Assembly (NCBI RefSeq): GCF_945859705.1
Contig: NC_079134.1
Coordinates: forward strand, 47,174,402 to 47,238,401
Length of the DNA: 64,000 bases
Direction of reading: 5' to 3'
From: Episyrphus balteatus
Lineage: Eukaryota > Arthropoda > Insecta > Diptera > Syrphidae
This document shows, in pieces, positions 58,509 through 64,000 of the stretch. The notes under the pieces were generated by a model, which worked only from the letters and a program-made list of their open reading frames with translations, ran no database searches and had not been told where the DNA came from. Each line of letters opens with the position of its first letter. Position 1 is the first letter of the stretch. A program made the translations under genes and the position numbers.

Positions 58509-60023
58509 TAGTAGAGTAACTAAAGCAAATTATTAGGGAACCCGGCCGAACAGCTCTGATTTTAACGATTTTTTTTTTCAAACGTAGGTAATTAAAAATA
58601 CTTTAAAGTCTATAGATTAAAAATTGCCGATGTTGCCATATTGCTTTTTAAAATTAAAATTAAATTTTTTTTCAACAAAACCATTTTTTTTGCTTAAATT
58701 TCATAAAACAAATGATGGCAAAAGATTCTCTAGGGAATTTAAGGAAAAAAAAAATATAAAGTAGTAAGGGACAATCTTCCATCGTTTAAGCGATAAATGC
58801 AATTTTCTAACATTCTGACTTCAAACACAAAAAAAAATATTTTGAAAACAACGGCAACACCTACAATATTTTAAAATACATTTCTAAAAGCCAGAAGCTC
58901 TTTCTTATCTCTTAAATTTAAATCTACTAAATTTAATTAAGAGTTTTTGAAAAAATGGCCCTCAAACTCAGAATTAAAAAAAAAAAAAAATGTTAATAAA
59001 AAAATTTAAAATGACTTTTTTCCAAACTTTTTCTAAAAAAATGTGAATTAATTTTAAAAAAATTTTTGGCCATAAATACTATCAGTTGAATTCCGAAGCA
59101 GAAAAGGTAATATATATCACACTTTTGAAAAAAAATTAAAAATTACTTCAATTTCAATGGGTTTTTTTTTAATAAAAACTGAAAAAATAATTAATTTTCT
59201 CAAAGATTTTGGTAAATAAGAACTTTAAATTTTTGCTTTTAACTTTCAACAGTAAGAGTTATTAAATGAATAAAAAATATTTTTTTTTGTGTTGATGTTG
59301 AACATTAAAAGAAAATAAGTTAAATTTTTTTTCAAAACTTTTATTAAAAAAAGTTTTTCGAAAATGAAATACTTTTTAATATTTTTCATAAACCGTAATA
59401 CATATTGACATTTCCTTTGTTAATTTCAAATCATAATAAATGTGGCCAAAAAAAATTGAAAATAAATGCATTTTATGTTACGAACAAGTTTAAAAAACGA
59501 CATGTTAAAATTTTTTCCAAAAAAATTTTTTTTTCAAAAATCTGACTTCAGTTACCATTCTTTCAAAAGCCCTTAATTCAATTAACTTAATTTTAATTTT
59601 ACAAATATGACTAGGCTTCTAGCTTTTTAAAAATGTATATTTAAATATTGTAGGTGTTGCTGTTGTGTTCAAATATTTTTTTTTGTGTTTGAAGTCAATT
59701 AATAAGAAAATTGCATCTATCGCTTGAACGATAGAAGATTGTCCCTCACTCCTATATATTTTTTATCCTTGAATTTCCTAGACAATCTTTTGGCATCAAC
59801 TAATTTATGAAATTTAAGAAAAATTTTTGAAAAAAAATTTATTTTGTTCACAAAAATCTTTAATTAAATTTAAAAAATCAAAACGGCAACACCGGCAATT
59901 TTTAATCTATAGACTTTAAAGTATTTTTAATTACCGACGTTTGAAGAAAAAGATCATCAAAATCTAAGCTGTTCGGCCGGGTTCCCTAATATTGCCAATT
60001 TTTGAGCTTTAGTTACTCCACTA
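58509..60023. mobile_element. Foldback family C, copy 2 (1.5 kb, arms about 0.5 kb)
   Basis: TAGTAGAGTAACTAAAGC begins the element, then GGGAACCCGGCCGAACAGCT; the right side gives AGCTGTTCGGCCGGGTTCCC and GCTTTAGTTACTCCACTA. Inside, the unit GACAATCTTCCATCGTTTAA with GCGATAAATGCAATTTTCT (58775-58810) is mirrored near 59715-59750, so most of the element is one long inverted repeat around an AT-rich centre. No coding capacity. Confidence 0.8.
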
Positions 60024-60029
60024 AAGTAA

Positions 60030-61080
60030 GTATTTGTTTTTATTGTTTTTCGAATAAAATAAAAAAAAATGAGTAGTTACTGAGTTGTAGAAAAAACACG
60101 CCTATAGTATACAAAGTTATAAAATAAAATCAGTCTCTCCTCTAGGGAATCACCAAAAATTCCTAGTTTTCAAGTTTGAAGTAAATTGCTTCAGTGATTT
60201 GGGCCATAGCATGTAGCTCGAGGTATTATCTTCTCTCAATTTCAATTTCAATTATTGACAGTTGACATCCGTAATAGGGGTAATAGACAACCCTAGCTAG
60301 CTTTCTCTTTAACCCCTTGTAACCCAACATCGTAAATTTTAAAATTAATAATGTAAATCGAAAGGGCTTTAGCTATAATAAAACACGTATTTTTTAAAAA
60401 TTCAATAAATTCATTATTTGCTTAGTTATTTCGAAATTTACGCATTAAAAAAAAAAAGTTTAAATAATTTATTTTGGTACATATATAAATGCAAAAATTC
60501 AAACAATATTCTAATATTTATTTTTAAGGCGCATTCCTAAAATCCAAAAATAAAACCCCGTTAGTTTATGCACGAAAAATATTTTTTCTGAATTTCGTAG
60601 TTTTTACATAAATTTGATTGTTTTCCAAAAAAGCCGAACTTTCAACATTAACTGCCAATTAAGAACTATTGGTGCTATTTATTAGAAATATGGCGCATTA
60701 TTTCGATAAAGCAATTCTTAAAGATTATGTAAGAAGCTTTAAAAGAATAAAAATATGTTTTTTACAGCTTTTGGGCGATCTTTTTCGGTTTGTTACAGAA
60801 ATTTCACATGGGGCTACAAGGGGTTAAGATGCCAAGCAGTAACATTTACTGAAATAATACTCACACTTATTATGATTTATTTCGATATCTTATTATTTAA
60901 CTAACAAAAGTTTTGAAAACAGACAATGATACCAATTGATCAAAATACCATCAACTATCAACTGATAGTTGACAATTGCATTACGGCTGGCTGTATGATT
61001 TTCGAATATACGAGTATTTAAACTCATGTTGATGTTATGAAATGTGTAATTCTAAATAATTACACAGGTCTACAAGGTTT
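60030..61080. other. Intergenic stretch with one repeat fragment
   Basis: A fragment of the (GACA)n-type repeat (CTCTAGGGAATCACCAAAAA and GTTTGAAGTAAATTGCTTCA) at 60135-60200, then AT-rich DNA. GACAGTTGACATC near 60260 and the nearby CAACTATCAACTGATAGTTG (60953-60972, a short inverted repeat) have no assigned role. Confidence 0.4.
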
Positions 61081-61084
61081 TTGG

Positions 61085-61650
61085 TGCCGAGACTATGATA
61101 TACTTTTCTATAGGTTTTCGGTGTGCTGAATTCGAATCTGAAGTCAGAAATATCCTATCAGCTCCCGTTTTTGAAATATTACTGTTAGAAGATGTAAAAA
61201 ACTACTTTTGAGGTTATGTTTTTATGTGAAGACATTTTTTTTTAAATATAAATTATAACGGTTTCTATAAGAACTATATTCCTTCTTTTAAGATCTTTTT
61301 AAATCTTTTCGATATCTTTTTTATTGTTCGAGATATCGTCAGTATTTTTGGCTTATTGTAATGCATAAAACAGATATCACGTTTTAATCTGCTTCTTGAT
61401 AGAAACACACTTACTTCATTTTAAGATATCTCCGGCAGTAAAAAAGATATTGCGAAGATTTAAACAGGTTTTGAAAGAAGGAAAATAGTTCTTATAGAAA
61501 CCGTTATGATTTATATTTGAAAAACAATTCTTCAAATTAAAACATAACATCAAAAGTGGTAAAAAAAAAACTTTTTTTTTGCATTTTCTAACGGTAATAT
61601 TTCCAAAACGGGAGCTGATAGGATGTTTTTGACTTCAGAGGAATGTTTAG
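61085..61650. mobile_element. Copy of foldback family A
   Basis: ATGATATACTTTTCTATAGG, GTGTGCTGAATTCGAATCTG and TCCTATCAGCTCCCGTTTTT on the left; AACGGTAATATTTCCAAAAC, GGGAGCTGATAGGATG and TTGACTTCAGAGGAA on the right, with paired AGATATCG...GATATC units between. The right terminus is missing. Confidence 0.6.
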
Positions 61651-62221
61651 ACTGTTAAAAGCGAATCCGATTGATTTTGTGTGGCTATTTGTAACGATCA
61701 GCTTAAGTCCACCAAAAAACGACAAAACAAAACAAGAGTTGTAGCAGTGGATAGAAGTCTGAGGTTCCGCAGTCAATCGTCTATGCCGGATAAAACAATT
61801 ACAACACTGTATTATTTTAAACAATAACAAAAAGACAATTCGGGTCCAATGAACAACTAAAGAGGGCCGTTAATGAATATTTTGAAAGCCTACCAGTATC
61901 TTAGGTAAGGAATTCTACAATTGGATAAACGCTGGACAAAGTATGTCTAGGTCCATCAGGATTATGTAGGAAAATATAAACATTTTCCTGATCCCTTTTT
62001 CTGATCGCTATAACCGGCCCCTAATAGCGCCCTTTTTAACTAATTTCCTGAAATTTCGATGTGCAGTTTTGATACTTAAAGGTCAAAGATATATTTTTAT
62101 GAGACTTTGGAGCAATTGTCTCTAAATTCTTTTCTTTTGCTGAATAAATACAAAAAAAGTCAAACAGTTGGAAAATAATTGCATTTTTTTTTAACAAATT
62201 CTTATTCTAATTATAATTTAT

Positions 62222-63134
62222 TTAAATTTTATGATCATCATCATAGTCATCCTCATCATCATCATCTTCTTCAAGATCATCTTCATCCTGCTCCCGATCC
62301 TTTCTCCTCAATTCTCTTTTATACAAATCTTCAAATGCCTCAAACTCTGCCAATGTTACATGAGCAATTTTCGTAGCAAATGTTTTATCCGATGTGTCAG
62401 TGATTTTATACAATCGCGGATTCTTTGTTGGCTCATCTGGATCTGCTTTAGGATTTCGTGGCTTAAATAAACCCAATCTATCAAGGAATACATGTCTACA
62501 TTGAATATCAAAGAGCGATCTAGATAAAGCTTCAGATTTTACAATTTCTGGGATTTCAATTCTCATTGTTTGATTTATGTAATCAATTTTCTTTTTAATG
62601 TTTCCTTCAGATTGTTTAATTAAATCTGGAGAATTCATTAAAAGTTTCCATACGTTTTTATTGGTTCCCAGATAACCTTTTAAATATGTTACATGTTTGA
62701 CTAATTTCCTTCCATCGGTAATATCTAAAAGTTCTGGATATTTTGTTAAAAGTAAATAAGAAAGTGTTTCTCCAAATTGACAACTGCGCCAATTTTCTAA
62801 ACTATCGATAACTTTTTTTGGTTGTCTTGAGAGAATTGATGGATTGCCGGTGACAATTCGAAGGAAATTTGTTGTCTTTAAACCATGATTAATAAAAATT
62901 TCATGTGATTGTTTCCATAAATCAAATGAAGCCGCTTGAAGAATTGGTGCTAATTTTACAGCTTCATCGATATGGACTTGTTCTAAAGAAGTATCGGCAG
63001 AATATTCAATTGGTTTTGTCGCCTAGAAATAAATTTGTTTTATAAAAGATTGATTTGTTGGCTTTACTTACAAATGGTTTTGGTAAGATATTTATAGTGC
63101 TAAATGTTCGAAATTTTAATATTTTTGTAAACAT
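62222..63134 (-). CDS. MTERF4: MTERF4-like mitochondrial transcription termination factor family protein, complete
   Basis: The human relative binds mitochondrial rRNA with NSUN4 for large-subunit ribosome assembly. Two exons, 63134-63072 and 63022-62222, with a 49-bp intron, give 287 aa. The N-terminal MFTKILKFRTFST is a typical matrix-targeting presequence. Residues about 45-215 read as mTERF helical repeats (ILQAASFDLWKQSHEIFINH, FLRIVTGNPSILSRQPKKVI, LLLTKYPELLDITDGRKLV). IPEIVKSEALSRSLFDIQCR and HVFLDRLGLFKP then match the MTERF4 segment before its C-terminal part. The protein ends in a run of Asp/Glu (EQDEDDLEEDDDDEDDYDDD), a hallmark of MTERF4. It is shorter than human MTERF4 (381 aa), mostly in the tail. 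Orthology to MTERF4 is from pattern recall; mTERF family membership is firm. Confidence 0.85.
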
Positions 63135-64000
63135 TTTAAATTTTTGGCAATGATCTTTTAATTATTTTAGGAATAAATTTAAAAAAAAACAATTTTGCCG
63201 TCAGCTGTCAAATTAGTTCCAGTGTCAAAACAAGACTGGAATAATGCCCACCGAAATGATCACGTTCAGCAAAATTAAAAAGACTGGAATAATGCCCACA
63301 CAGGTGAAGCCATTCAGCAACAAGAAATAATAATTCTGAGGCCGAATACACACTAGGCAACATTATAGCTGGTTTTCGGATAAAAATAAAAGTTTAAATC
63401 GATATCAAAGAAAAGAAGATTTTCGGCCATATTAATCGCTAGTTTAAAAAATACATCTCTATGTAAAGCAATTGAAATGTTAAAAATAAATCCAAATCCA
63501 TAATATTCACTATCACACAGAGAAAAAAATAGTCATTTTTAACTATTTTCATAGTTGAAATCGAGATAACTATTTTAAATTTTGATTTATTTTTGATATT
63601 TGACAGTTTTGCATCCAGATGTATTTTTTAAACTAGTGAATAATATGGCCGTTATTAAGTCTGGATTTATAAACTTCTGCATGCAAAAAAGAAAAGAGGG
63701 CGATAGATATATATGTACCTGAAATCTGTGCGTATGAAGGAGTGAGGCATTGATGAAGAGACCATTTGTTCATCTTCGCCATAATCTTCCTATAATCTGC
63801 ATTATTTATGAAGATCTCTGTATTTTCATCTACTCTCTCTATCCAATATCTGTGAATCTAAAATATCGTGTCTCCTTTCAATGCAGATCTGGAAATGCAG
63901 ACGTATGTAAATCCACCTTAAAAGATTAAAAGGCACTCCCAAACCAACTACGACTAGCGACAAAAACACTACTGACAGCGTTTTTGTATGAAATGATATA
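63135..64000. other. Upstream of MTERF4-like gene to window end
   Basis: The block AGACTGGAATAATGCCCAC occurs twice, at 63235 and 63283, a short tandem duplication of about 47 bp directly in the 5' flank. The rest has no recognised gene; a moderately less AT-rich stretch begins near 63660. Confidence 0.45.

Noticed and set aside
58330..58536. 68-codon frame with repeated KRDF
   Set aside because: By-product of the CGGGATTT array.
62179..62470. Plus-strand His/Ile-rich frames near the MTERF4-like gene
   Set aside because: They are the complement of the Asp/Glu-coding tail (GAT/GAA repeats).

Overview
The window is AT-rich eukaryotic DNA with small GT-AG introns, long repeat-filled introns and many inverted-repeat transposons. 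The protein matches and the gene neighbourhood point to a fly (Diptera, brachyceran). As far as I recall, AspRS-m, midway and Cse1 are also neighbours in Drosophila melanogaster (around 36A-B); I could not check this. The species cannot be named from the sequence.

Genes, left to right: (1) the 5' part of mitochondrial aspartyl-tRNA synthetase on the minus strand (exons between 7250 and 760, leaving the window on the left), which appears to encode the N-terminal anticodon-binding OB domain twice; (2) a complete diacylglycerol O-acyltransferase 1 gene (midway), minus strand, 11 coding exons from 33487 to 10760, 492 aa; (3) a complete exportin-2/CSE1 gene on the plus strand, 9 coding exons from 19044 to 30521, 969 aa, lying entirely inside the 20.7-kb fourth intron of midway in the opposite orientation; (4) an unrecognised secreted Pro/Thr-rich protein of 556 aa, minus strand 44604-42875, with a possible Inr+DPE promoter at about 49762; (5) a complete MTERF4-like mitochondrial gene, minus strand 63134-62222, 287 aa with an acidic tail.

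The rest is intron or intergenic DNA packed with transposon remains, mostly non-autonomous DNA elements built as inverted repeats. Three hAT elements have perfect 8-bp target-site duplications (20105-20938, 34654-35574, 50421-50883). There are several foldback families, TTAA-flanked small palindromes, a 1.7-kb near-symmetrical inverted repeat, a TIR element carrying a tRNA-like Pol III promoter, a 1.68-kb element carrying a large tandem-repeat core, plus LINE, mariner-type and hAT-like protein relics. In CSE1 intron 2 three elements are nested in each other, giving a relative insertion order.

The five genes are housekeeping or secretory and do not form a pathway. The notable architecture is the CSE1-in-midway nesting and the AspRS-m domain duplication. 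I saw no rRNA, no intact tRNA, no CRISPR and nothing of bacterial or plasmid type.
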